Part shown: positions 49,808 to 58,701 of the stretch, piece after piece
How positions within the stretch are numbered: position 1 is the first letter of the stretch
How the letters are laid out: each line of letters opens with the position of its first letter
Source of the DNA: G963665185 sp963665185
GTDB taxonomy: Bacteria; Desulfobacterota; Desulfovibrionia; Desulfovibrionales; Desulfovibrionaceae
NCBI GenBank assembly: GCA_963665185.2
Contig: CAXXPO010000021.1
Coordinates: forward strand, 62,001 to 126,000
DNA length: 64,000 bases
Direction of reading: 5' to 3'
Position numbers and translations under genes: made by a program
The notes under the pieces: model-generated
Seen by the model: the letters and a program-made list of their open reading frames with translations, nothing else
The model's database searches: none
What the model was told of the DNA's origin: nothing

Positions 49808-52800
49808 ATGCAGCCGAATGAAACCATTTCCGATCTGCTGACCCGCTGGCATTGGGCGTTGCCCTGGTTGATGGCGTTGTTCCTTATTTTGGGAGTTGTT
49901 TTTGCTTTTGTGGCGTATCGGCTTCTGAAGCCCCCGGCAGAGGAGGAAGCCGGGAAAAAGGCGAACGCCCAAGGGGCTGAAAAAACAGGGACGGGGGATG
50001 CCGGGGGGCACGATGCAAAGGCCTCGTTTCTGGCGGACATGGCCGCCATCCGCCGTGCGTTTTCACGGGCCGCGGACTTTCTGCGCAGCACGGTGCAAAG
50101 GCGTTCTCCGTTGTACGGCCTGCCCTGGTATTTGTTTCTGGGGGAGCGTGGCGGGGAAAAAAGCGCGCTCATGCAGGGGGCGGGGTTGGAAGCCTTGCTG
50201 GACGGGGACGGATCAAAAGGCTCGAAGGAGCCGGAAGCCGGACCTGTTCGGTGGTGGTTTTTCAACAAGGGGGCGGTCATCGACGTGGACGGCACGTTGC
50301 TGGAGCAGAGCGGTGAAATGCTGTTCAAGGACCGGCTCTTCAACTTCATTCTAAGACAGTTGCGGCGGTATCGTCCTTTGCGGCCGGCAGACGGAATCAT
50401 TCTTTCCATTCCGGTGACGATTCTGGGCAACGGTTTGGAAGACGCGTCGCCCGGTGTTCAGGAAGAAGCCGTGCAGCGCGCCAAACGCATCTATTCCCGT
50501 CTTTGTCTTGTCCAACAGAAGCTCGGAATGCGTCTGCCCGTGTATATTCTGCTCACCCGGTGCGAATCCCTGGAGGGTTTTGTCCCCTTTTGCAACGCAC
50601 TTCCGGCTGCCGCCTGCGACAGCATTCTGGGTTGGTCCAATCCGTACACCGTTGAAACAGTCTACACTCCGGCCTGGACGGAGGAATGCTGCTCCGCGAT
50701 TTTTAGGCGGCTGAACGAAGTGGAGCTGGAGCTTTTCGGCCACGGCCCGGTGGACAAGGCCAATGCGGTTTTCAGTTTTCCCGACCGGCTGCGCCATTGT
50801 TTTCCGGTTTTTCGTCTCATGCTCGACCGATTGTTCATTCCCAGCGCCTACCATGAGGCGTTCCTGCTCCGCGGGGTCTATCTTGTGGGAAATGCTGAGT
50901 CCGTTGGCCGGACGGGGAAATCGCGAGCCGTGTTCATTCGCGATCTTCTGGAACGCAAGATTTTTTCGGAAAAGGCTTTGGCCGTACCCACGTCGCGGGC
51001 CATCCGGATGGGAGGGCGCGTGGCGGCAGGGTTGAAGGTTGCGGCCGTCCTCCTGTTGCTGGCCTGGGGCGGAGGCATGGTCCATGGGTATTATGCCCTT
51101 CAGGGGGATACCCGGAAGGCCCTTCCTGTTTTTCGCCATGTGGAGCAAAGCCTGACCGACCCCCGGTTCGATATTCTGCGGGATGAGAGTCTGGCCCGCG
51201 GTGATCGGCTGCACCGTGTCATCATGCGGTATCCGGGCATGATGCATGGGGCCACGGAAAAGGCCGTGACAATGTTCAACGGACTGGCCGCGTTACGTCC
51301 GCAGAATTTTGATTCCGTTGTTTTTCCCCTGTCCCTGCATTGGGGGCTGAGGGATGAAATAACGCAGGCCATGCGGGTGGCTTTTGACCGGGTCATCCTC
51401 ACTGCCGTGGACCTGGGGTTGGCCATGCATGCCGAACGGCTGTACGAGGGGAGGATTCTGAACCAAGGTCTGCCGGAAATACAGGGCGAGTACCCCATGC
51501 TTGAGGATCTTCCGGAGTTCGTGGCTCTTCATGATTTCACGCGGTCGTCCCACGAGTTCTCCTCCATTTTGGACGACTACAACAGCCTCAATGCCACGGG
51601 AAATGTCAGGGCTTTTTCCAGGGTCATGCGGTATGCGCTGAACCTGAACCGCAGCGGACGTCTTCCGGTGGACGAAGCCTTTTTGGAAGCGGCATTGCAG
51701 GGTGGGCAACACAGGCAGTTGCGTTTCGATTCCTTCAAACCGGGCGGCGGGACACGTTTCGGATATCTGTCCGAACGTTTCGGCCTGCGACTGTTCGAGT
51801 TCAATCCGGTATTGCCGGCACTCTCCCGTGTGGAACAAAGTATTGATACCTTGCAGTCCTCTGATGCGCAGAACATACAGGACAGCAACGCCGTGGCCCA
51901 GGTGCTGCAAAGCGTGGAAAGGGCGCGGGGCGTGTTGTCCCAGCCCTCGCTCGCCTGGATGTCGCGCAGTCCTCTCGATCTTGGGGCGGGGTATGACGGA
52001 ATTCTGCAAATGGCCGGGGCCGATCCGTTCATCGGGAGCAAGGCGGCCAGCGGGGCGGACCAGAATGTGCGTATGTTGTACGGTCGTTTCCTGCGCAGGC
52101 TCAAGTCGTATGCGACGTTTTCGACGGGACGCCTGCTTGAGGTGAACAAGGGGGTTCCCCAGCCGTGTCTTGCCGATACAGTGGACAATCTGGTGGCCTC
52201 GCTGGAACGGTTGGACACGTTGCGTTTCATGAATTCGACCTTGGCGGATGACGGAAAGGCCCAGCCCGGCGGTCCGACGCAACGGCTGCAGCCGGACATT
52301 CCCACGGGAACGTACCCCTGGTGGGATGTGGTCTTGCTGGAGGAAGCCGTTTCCCTGCTCGCGCCTTACGATACTTTTATGGACGAGGGAGCCGGGAGTT
52401 TTCCGCCGGAAATCAGAGGCTCGGTCACGGATGTGGCCGGGGCCAGGCTTGGGCAGAGCGTCATGGCCCTGCTGGTTAGGGCGCAGGGCTTCCGCACGTT
52501 GGGGAGCGGTTTCGAATACAGGGGCGCGGAAGGCAGTCTGGCCATGGAGGTGAAGAATTTCAACCAGGCCGGGCCGTACCTTGTTCGGCTGCTCAATCTG
52601 TTTGATCGGTTGGGAATGGCCGGATACCATACGTCTTTGGGATATTTCGCCGATCTTCAGGCCATGCGCATTCTCCGGCAGACCGACCAGCTGCTTGTGC
52701 GGGAACGCCTGTTCCTGCCCGTGGCGGGGGGACTGTCGGGCTGGAACGGTGCTGCCTCTGTTGCTCCGTATGTTTACGGGCTGACCGACCTTGCGGAGTT

Positions 52801-54076
52801 GAAGACGCTCTTCGATGCCCAGGCCACGCGGATGCAGAACCTGGCCTTCAATTATGCGGAACCGGCTTTGGCCTACCTCTACCAAAGGGAGAATCCGTCG
52901 CGCGTCGTTTCCGACGATCTGGTCATCAAGTGGGAGGTCATTCTGCGCGAAGTGGACGGATACCAGAGCAAGCGTCCCGGCAACTCCGTGCAGCAGTTGC
53001 GTAACTATCTTCTGGACGGGCTGAAGACCTGCAAAGCCACGGATATTCTTTCCGACAATGCCACAATTTCCGGGACGGCCGCGACGGACACCTATTTCGG
53101 AGTGCGTCAACGGACCATCCAGAAAGCCATCGACCGTCGCAGCCTTGTATTGTGCGCCGATGATTTCTGCCGAAAGTACGAAGAGCCGGCAGCGTACTTC
53201 AATGCCAATCTGGCCGGGTATTTTCCATTTTCCGAATCGACGTCGTCCGCGACCGGGCAGGCCGATCCCGATGTGTTGGCCGCTTTTCTGGACATGCTGG
53301 ATGCTTCTTTCCAATCGGCGGCCAGGGTGCTGGATTGCGACGGGCTGGAAGCCGGTTCAGCCTCCTCCGTGCGTACGTTTCTCTCCCAGATGGAAACGGT
53401 TCGGGAGTTTCTCGGACCGTTCGGGCCGAAGCAGGAAAACAGGGTCCCGCAGCTTTCCTACCAGGTGGATTTCCGAACCCTGCGCTCAAGCGAAATCAAC
53501 GCCAACCAGCTTATTTCCTGGCGTCTCGCCGTGGGACAGACCGAACTGGTCTATCCGTCGTCCACGGGGGATTCCGGCGGACTGTGGATGAGCGGGCAGA
53601 ATGTGGATTTGTCCTTGCAATGGGCCAAGGATTCGCCGTTTTTCCCTGATGTCGGAGTGCGGTCGGACCAGGCGGCAGCCCCGCCTCAACCCGGCGACAA
53701 TGCCACCATGTCCTGGAGTTACAAGGGGCCGTGGGCCATGCTGGCCTTTGTTCGGGCCAATGCAGCCGGGCCGGATGAGTTGTCCGGGACTGACGCGCCA
53801 GGGAACGCGCCGCCGGGGACCCTGATGTTTCAAGTTCCCACCCGTTTTGTGGGCAGCAGGCAGGAGCAGCAGAAGGATGCGCTGCTGGCGGCCATGGGAA
53901 CGGATTCGCAGATGAACCGGCATCTGGTTCGGGTGTTCCTGAAGATGGTGTTCCAACGTGCCTCCAAGGATGGAAAGCCCACGGCCAAGCCGGTGGAGCT
54001 TGTTTTTCCGATGCGGTTTCCAGACAGGGCTCCGCCGGCCGGTGTGCACGCCTTGGTGGGCGAGGGCGGCGGGTAA
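49808..54076 (+). CDS. tssM: Type VI membrane complex protein TssM (IcmF-like)
   Basis: A 1422-residue protein, longer than many TssM (1100-1300). One membrane helix lies at about residues 17-40 and another at about 403-425; a cytoplasmic domain lies between and a large periplasmic part follows. The usual P-loop is altered: PWYLFLGERGGEKSALM where GxxGxGKT is expected, and the Walker B area reads VIDVDG instead of DTAG. ATP binding is therefore doubtful. The region near 1320-1410 (WSYKGPWAMLAFVRA) resembles the TssM C terminus that meets TssJ. It follows tssL after 75 bp. Confidence 0.92.
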   Translation: MQPNETISDLLTRWHWALPWLMALFLILGVVFAFVAYRLLKPPAEEEAGKKANAQGAEKTGTGDAGGHDAKASFLADMAAIRRAFSRAADFLRSTVQRRSPLYGLPWYLFLGERGGEKSALMQGAGLEALLDGDGSKGSKEPEAGPVRWWFFNKGAVIDVDGTLLEQSGEMLFKDRLFNFILRQLRRYRPLRPADGIILSIPVTILGNGLEDASPGVQEEAVQRAKRIYSRLCLVQQKLGMRLPVYILLTRCESLEGFVPFCNALPAAACDSILGWSNPYTVETVYTPAWTEECCSAIFRRLNEVELELFGHGPVDKANAVFSFPDRLRHCFPVFRLMLDRLFIPSAYHEAFLLRGVYLVGNAESVGRTGKSRAVFIRDLLERKIFSEKALAVPTSRAIRMGGRVAAGLKVAAVLLLLAWGGGMVHGYYALQGDTRKALPVFRHVEQSLTDPRFDILRDESLARGDRLHRVIMRYPGMMHGATEKAVTMFNGLAALRPQNFDSVVFPLSLHWGLRDEITQAMRVAFDRVILTAVDLGLAMHAERLYEGRILNQGLPEIQGEYPMLEDLPEFVALHDFTRSSHEFSSILDDYNSLNATGNVRAFSRVMRYALNLNRSGRLPVDEAFLEAALQGGQHRQLRFDSFKPGGGTRFGYLSERFGLRLFEFNPVLPALSRVEQSIDTLQSSDAQNIQDSNAVAQVLQSVERARGVLSQPSLAWMSRSPLDLGAGYDGILQMAGADPFIGSKAASGADQNVRMLYGRFLRRLKSYATFSTGRLLEVNKGVPQPCLADTVDNLVASLERLDTLRFMNSTLADDGKAQPGGPTQRLQPDIPTGTYPWWDVVLLEEAVSLLAPYDTFMDEGAGSFPPEIRGSVTDVAGARLGQSVMALLVRAQGFRTLGSGFEYRGAEGSLAMEVKNFNQAGPYLVRLLNLFDRLGMAGYHTSLGYFADLQAMRILRQTDQLLVRERLFLPVAGGLSGWNGAASVAPYVYGLTDLAELKTLFDAQATRMQNLAFNYAEPALAYLYQRENPSRVVSDDLVIKWEVILREVDGYQSKRPGNSVQQLRNYLLDGLKTCKATDILSDNATISGTAATDTYFGVRQRTIQKAIDRRSLVLCADDFCRKYEEPAAYFNANLAGYFPFSESTSSATGQADPDVLAAFLDMLDASFQSAARVLDCDGLEAGSASSVRTFLSQMETVREFLGPFGPKQENRVPQLSYQVDFRTLRSSEINANQLISWRLAVGQTELVYPSSTGDSGGLWMSGQNVDLSLQWAKDSPFFPDVGVRSDQAAAPPQPGDNATMSWSYKGPWAMLAFVRANAAGPDELSGTDAPGNAPPGTLMFQVPTRFVGSRQEQQKDALLAAMGTDSQMNRHLVRVFLKMVFQRASKDGKPTAKPVELVFPMRFPDRAPPAGVHALVGEGGG

Positions 54077-54204
54077 CGGGAGAAGGAAAGGACCGTGCTG
54101 AGGACGAGGAGACATGGGTGTGTTGTGTTGAAAAAGTACGCCCATGCTATATCTGAAGAATTCATCATGTGCTGGTTTGCGAAATGAAGCGGGGGAAAAC
54201 TGAT

Positions 54205-55338
54205 ATGGGAAACGAACCGAAAACACAGCTCGACCTGCAGCGCTTGGGCAATCCTCTGCCGGGAGACAGTCCCTGCGGCGAGGATCTGCCGTCGTACGAC
54301 AAGGTCTTCAGTGCCATTGACGAGGCAGGGCGAAGCGACGATCCGACGCCGCCGCGCGGTATCTGGGAGAGGGACCTGAAACGATCGGACTGGGGCCGGG
54401 TGCGGCAGTTGTGCGAAGAGGCACTGGCGACTCGGACCAAGGACCTGAGGCTGGCCGCCAGCCTGTGCGAGGCCATGCTCCATCTGGAGGGGTTGGGCGG
54501 GTTGGAGCAGGGGCTTCGGCTTACCGCCGATCTGGTGGACAATTTTTGGGACAAGGGGCTCCGGCCCGTGGATGAGGACAGTGCCGGAAAGGTCGATGAC
54601 GAACACCGTCTCAACATCATTGCCTCGCTGGGAAGCCGGCTGCCCACGGTTGTCCGGCTGCTGCCCGTGACCGAACCGGGGGACGGCGTGGAACGCGTCT
54701 ACAGTCTGGCCGACTGGGAAGAGACCATCCTGCTTGAACGTCTGGCCGTGAAGGACCGCTCCTCCTATGAGGAGGCCGAGCGAAGCGGACGGCCCACACG
54801 ATCCAAATTTCTGAGCGCGGTCATGTTCAGCTCCCTGCGGTTCTATCAGGACCTTGCAGCCGGGGCCCGGGGCGTCCTGAAAAGCCTTGCCGCGCTTAAC
54901 GACATACTTAATGCCCGATGCGGCAGTCAGGCTCCTGGGTTGTCTGTGCTGGAAGAGGCGGTCCAGGGGGTTTCGCGGCTGGCGGAAAAATTCGCGGCGG
55001 AAAAAGGCGGCGGGGAGTCTGATGATGCCGTCCCGGCGGCAGGCGATGTCCAGCCGGAGGCGTCCGCATCTTCCGATGCACAGGATACGGGGGCGCAAAC
55101 GTCCCCGCAGGCACCGGGAAAGAAAATAACCAGCCGGGCCGAAGCCTACCGCATGCTCAACCGGGCGGCCGACTTCCTCATGGATACCGAGCCCCACAGC
55201 CCCGCGCCCTATCTGGTCAAGAGGGCGGTGTCCTGGGGCAACATGAGTCTGACGGAATTGTTTCGTGAGATCGTGGAGGACGAGCGCGACCTGCAAAGCA
55301 TTTTGGCGCTTCTGGGCGTCAAGGACGCTCAGGGATGA
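54205..55338 (+). CDS. tssA: TssA (ImpA-type) type VI protein
   Basis: A 377-residue protein. The N-terminal domain fits ImpA_N: NPLPGDSPCGEDLPSYDKVF, DWGRVRQLCEEAL and LAASLCEAMLHLEGLGGL. A variable, Ala- and Pro-rich linker (residues 260-310) leads to the C-terminal helical domain RAEAYRMLNRAADFL and EPHSPAPYLVKRAVSWGNMS. TssA helps start and cap the sheath. The start at 54205 follows GGGGGA; an ATG at 54184 is possible. Confidence 0.9.
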   Translation: MGNEPKTQLDLQRLGNPLPGDSPCGEDLPSYDKVFSAIDEAGRSDDPTPPRGIWERDLKRSDWGRVRQLCEEALATRTKDLRLAASLCEAMLHLEGLGGLEQGLRLTADLVDNFWDKGLRPVDEDSAGKVDDEHRLNIIASLGSRLPTVVRLLPVTEPGDGVERVYSLADWEETILLERLAVKDRSSYEEAERSGRPTRSKFLSAVMFSSLRFYQDLAAGARGVLKSLAALNDILNARCGSQAPGLSVLEEAVQGVSRLAEKFAAEKGGGESDDAVPAAGDVQPEASASSDAQDTGAQTSPQAPGKKITSRAEAYRMLNRAADFLMDTEPHSPAPYLVKRAVSWGNMSLTELFREIVEDERDLQSILALLGVKDAQG

Positions 55339-55353
55339 TTGTGACGGGGATTC

Positions 55354-55371
55354 GCCGGACAGATGTCCGGC
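55354..55371 (+). repeat. Intercistronic hairpin between tssA and tssB
   Basis: GCCGGACA and TGTCCGGC form a perfect 8-bp stem with a two-base loop, 15 bp behind tssA and 38 bp before tssB. It may protect the 5' end of the sheath-gene part of the mRNA. Confidence 0.5.
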
Positions 55372-55409
55372 CCTACATATAAGGCCCTGCGGGGCATAAG
55401 GAGGGAATC

Positions 55410-56072
55410 ATGCCGGAGAGTTATCAACACAGGCTGGATCGCGTCAGACCGCCGAGAGTGCAGATCACGTACGACGTGGAAATCGGCGATGCCATTGTCA
55501 TGAAACAGCTGCCTTTCGTTGGCGGCATTCTTGCCGACCTGTCGGGCAAGCCCGAGGAGGCGCTTCCGCCCCTCAAGCAGCGCAAATTCGTGTTCATCGA
55601 CCGGGACAACTTCAACGAGGTGCTGGCCAAGGCCAAGCCGCGTCTGGCCTTCCAGGTGGACAACAAACTGGACAAGGAAGAGGACACCAAGCTCAACGTT
55701 GCCCTTACGTTTGATCACATCGACGACTTCGAACCCCTGCAGGTGGTGCGCAAGGTGGCTCCTCTTTCTCAATTGTACGAGGCCCGCAAACGCCTGTCCG
55801 ATCTGCTCAGCAAACTCGACGGCAACGACGACCTGGACAAGTTGCTGCAGGATGTCTTGCAGCGCACCGAGGGTATGAGCAAGACCGACGAGTTGAAAAA
55901 GCTCAAGGACGAGGCGGCCGAGGGTCAGGAGGGGGAATCTCCCGAAGGGGCGAAAGCTGCGCAGAAGGCCGGAGCCAAGGACGGAAAGGATGCTGACGCC
56001 GCAGGCGGCAAGAAGGGCAAGGACGCACCGGCAGGCGAGGCTCCCGAAGGCGAGGGAGCGGACAAGTCCTGA
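55410..56072 (+). CDS. tssB: Type VI sheath small subunit TssB
   Basis: A 220-residue protein. Residues 1-165 are TssB: RVQITYDVEIGDAIVMKQLP, FVGGILADLSG, FVFIDRDNFNEVLA and FDHIDDFEPLQVV. It forms the contractile sheath with TssC. Residues from about 172 are a low-complexity tail rich in Gly, Ala, Lys and Glu (EGAKAAQKAGAKDGKDA) not seen in most homologues. The start has AGGAGGG upstream. Confidence 0.96.
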   Translation: MPESYQHRLDRVRPPRVQITYDVEIGDAIVMKQLPFVGGILADLSGKPEEALPPLKQRKFVFIDRDNFNEVLAKAKPRLAFQVDNKLDKEEDTKLNVALTFDHIDDFEPLQVVRKVAPLSQLYEARKRLSDLLSKLDGNDDLDKLLQDVLQRTEGMSKTDELKKLKDEAAEGQEGESPEGAKAAQKAGAKDGKDADAAGGKKGKDAPAGEAPEGEGADKS

Positions 56073-56116
56073 TCATCTGAAACACGCAGGCCCGACAGGG
56101 GCCGGGGAGATACGAC

Positions 56117-57580
56117 ATGGCACAGACCGAAGCCGCGCAGGACGGCAAGAGCCTGCTCCAAACCCTCTTGTACGACGGGAAAATGGTTCGCGACCCCAAG
56201 CAGGAGTCGTATGCCAAGGATCTGGTGGAGGAGTTCGCCACCCAGGTTCTGGACGAGTCCATGACCATAAAGACGGATACAGCCGCCATGATCAACGCCC
56301 GCATCAGCGAGCTGGACGACCTTATTACCAAACAACTCAACGAGATCATGCACAGCCCCGACTTTCAGGAGCTGGAAGCCACCTGGCGCGGACTGCATTA
56401 TCTGGTCATGAACTCCGAAACCGGAGAGATGCTCAAGCTGCGCGTGCTCAACGTCAGCAAGGCGGATCTGCTTAAGGATCTGGAAAAGGCCGTGGAGTTC
56501 GATCAGAGCAATCTCTTCAAGATGGTCTATGAGGACGAGTACGGAACCTTTGGCGGCAATCCGTATTCCTGCCTCATCAGCGGTTACGAGTTCAGCCGTC
56601 ACCCGCAGGACATCAAGCTGCTGGAGCTGGTTTCCGGCGTGGCAGCCGCGGCGCATGCGCCGTTCATCGGCATGGCCTCTCCCAAGCTGTTCGACATGGG
56701 AGCGTTTACAGACCTTCCCAATCCGCGCGACCTGGCAAAGATATTCGAAAGTGCGGAACTCATTGAATGGCGGGCCTTTCGCAACAGCGAAGATTCCCGC
56801 TACGTGGCCCTGACCATGCCGCACATTCTGCTGCGGCTGCCCTACGGCCCGGACACCGTGCCGGTGGAGGAGTTCGATTACCGCGAGGACGTGGACGGCA
56901 CGGACAACGGCAAATACCTGTGGGGCAGTTCGGCCTGGGCGCTGGCTCAGCGCATCACCAATGCCTTTGCCAAATACAATTGGACCGCGGCGATCCGCGG
57001 CGTGGAAGGCGGCGGACTGGTCGAGGGACTGCCCGTGCACACCTTCCTGACCGACGACGGCGATACCGCGGTGAAATGCCCCACGGAAGTGGCCATTACC
57101 GACCGCCGGGAAAAGGAACTATCGGACCTGGGGTTCATTCCCCTGCTGTACAGCAAGAACACCAACTATGCGGCCTTTTTCGGCGGACAGACCTGCAACA
57201 AACCCATCATCTACAACACCGATGAAGCCAACGCCAATGCCAGGCTTTCGGCGGTTCTGCCGTACATTCTCAATGCCTCGCGTTTTGCGCACTATATCAA
57301 GTCCATCATGCGCGACAAGATAGGCAGCTTCCTCACGGCCAAGAACGTGTCCGACTACCTGAACAACTGGATTTCCAACTACGTGCTTCTGTCCGATGAC
57401 GCAGGGCAGGAGACCAAGGCCAGATTCCCGCTGCGCGAAGCCCGTGTGGACGTCACCGAGGTGCCGGGCAAGCCCGGTGTGTACAAGGCCACGGTCTTTC
57501 TGCGGCCGCATTTTCAGCTTGAGGAACTCACGGCCAGCATCAGGCTGGTGGCGGAACTTCCGCCGCCCGCCACGGCCTAA
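56117..57580 (+). CDS. tssC: Type VI sheath large subunit TssC
   Basis: A 487-residue TssC. Strongly conserved stretches are ATWRGLHYLVMNSETGEMLK, DEYGTFGGNPYSCLISGYEF, DLAKIFESAELIEWRAFR and IMRDKIGSFLTAKNVSDYLN. It makes the outer layer of the sheath with TssB. Length is normal. Confidence 0.98.
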   Translation: MAQTEAAQDGKSLLQTLLYDGKMVRDPKQESYAKDLVEEFATQVLDESMTIKTDTAAMINARISELDDLITKQLNEIMHSPDFQELEATWRGLHYLVMNSETGEMLKLRVLNVSKADLLKDLEKAVEFDQSNLFKMVYEDEYGTFGGNPYSCLISGYEFSRHPQDIKLLELVSGVAAAAHAPFIGMASPKLFDMGAFTDLPNPRDLAKIFESAELIEWRAFRNSEDSRYVALTMPHILLRLPYGPDTVPVEEFDYREDVDGTDNGKYLWGSSAWALAQRITNAFAKYNWTAAIRGVEGGGLVEGLPVHTFLTDDGDTAVKCPTEVAITDRREKELSDLGFIPLLYSKNTNYAAFFGGQTCNKPIIYNTDEANANARLSAVLPYILNASRFAHYIKSIMRDKIGSFLTAKNVSDYLNNWISNYVLLSDDAGQETKARFPLREARVDVTEVPGKPGVYKATVFLRPHFQLEELTASIRLVAELPPPATA

Positions 57581-57627
57581 GAGGTTCCAGGACAATCTGA
57601 ATCATTATCACTCACAGGAGATGCATC

Positions 57628-58110
57628 ATGCAAAACATGTTTCTCAAGCTGGACGGCATCAAGGGTGAAACCACCATTGACGGCTACAAAGACCAGATAG
57701 AAGTCTATTCCTTCAGCCATGGTTGTTCCCAGCCCATTGCGCCCCTTCGCAGCTCGGAAGGTGGCGGAACCACGTCGCGGGCCAACCATTCGGATATGTC
57801 CCTTTCCAAACGCACAGATCTGTCCACGCCCGACATTCTCAAGGCCCTGTGGCAGGGGAAAACCATCAAGGACGCCGTTCTCACCTGCTGCCGGGTGGAT
57901 GGGGATTCCGTGGTGCCTTATCTGACCGTGACCATGGAGAAGGTGGTGGTGTCTTCCTACAGCGTAAGCGGCGGAGGCGATCTGCCCATGGAGTCGCTTT
58001 CCCTGAACTATTCCAAGGTGACCTACGATTACAAAAAGCAGAAGGAAGGCGGCGGTCAGGAAGGCACGGGTTCCGGCACGCACGATCTGGAAACGAACAA
58101 GGTGTCTTAA
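57628..58110 (+). CDS. hcp: Type VI tube protein Hcp
   Basis: A 160-residue Hcp that forms the hexameric rings of the inner tube. Marks are FLKLDGIKGETTIDGYKDQI, FSHGCSQPI and DLSTPDILKALWQGKTIKDA. The last 20 residues (KEGGGQEGTGSGTHDLE) are low in complexity. It follows tssC after 47 bp with AGGAGATG spacing close to normal. Confidence 0.97.
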   Translation: MQNMFLKLDGIKGETTIDGYKDQIEVYSFSHGCSQPIAPLRSSEGGGTTSRANHSDMSLSKRTDLSTPDILKALWQGKTIKDAVLTCCRVDGDSVVPYLTVTMEKVVVSSYSVSGGGDLPMESLSLNYSKVTYDYKKQKEGGGQEGTGSGTHDLETNKVS

Positions 58111-58128
58111 GGACAAGGAGTCGAGACC

Positions 58129-58701
58129 ATGCCGTTACGGCAGAAAATGGTCCGCGCCCCGCTTCTGGACCGGCTCACCGACCGGCAGCCCCGCCGCAAG
58201 GTCGAGCCGGTCCCACGGCGGGACATGGAACCTGAAGAATACAGGCTGGCGGTTTTCCGCGACATCCTGTGGCTGCTCGAGTCGCGCACCGCATATCCGG
58301 AGCGTTTTGTTCCGGGCGGGGAGCTGACGGTTCTCGACTACGGACTGCCCGACGTGGGCGGGCTCTTTGCGGACAGCCCCGGCGACCTGCGCGAGTTCGT
58401 CCGTACCGTGCGCATGGCCTTGCAGGCGTTTGAGCCCCGGTTGGAAAATCCTCTGGTGCATGCGGAAATTCTGGACCGTTCCAAACCGTCCATACGTTTC
58501 GACGGCCCTCCCACGCGGCGGCCGCGCATCCATCTGAGCGTTGGCGGCACGCTGCGGGCGGGGCGGCTTCGTTATTCCGTGTCCTTTCCCATAATCTACA
58601 ACGCGGATGCGAACACATTCCAGCCCGCCCAGGACGAGAAGAAAACTGGCCATTGTGCTCCCAACCAGAAGCAAAACATGCAGGACACGCCCCATGAGTG
58701 A
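58129..58701 (+). CDS. tssE: Type VI baseplate protein TssE (gp25-like)
   Basis: A 190-residue protein with the gp25/GpW-like lysozyme-family fold typical of TssE: LTVLDYGLPDVGGLF and VRMALQAFEPRLENPLVHAEI. It starts sheath assembly at the baseplate. The C-terminal 35 residues are unusually long and hydrophilic. It overlaps tssF by eight bases. Confidence 0.9.
   Translation: MPLRQKMVRAPLLDRLTDRQPRRKVEPVPRRDMEPEEYRLAVFRDILWLLESRTAYPERFVPGGELTVLDYGLPDVGGLFADSPGDLREFVRTVRMALQAFEPRLENPLVHAEILDRSKPSIRFDGPPTRRPRIHLSVGGTLRAGRLRYSVSFPIIYNADANTFQPAQDEKKTGHCAPNQKQNMQDTPHE

Noticed and set aside
51293..53314. Long open frame on the minus strand, opposite tssM
   Set aside because: It mirrors tssM codon by codon and has no domain; GC-rich third codon positions keep the complement open.
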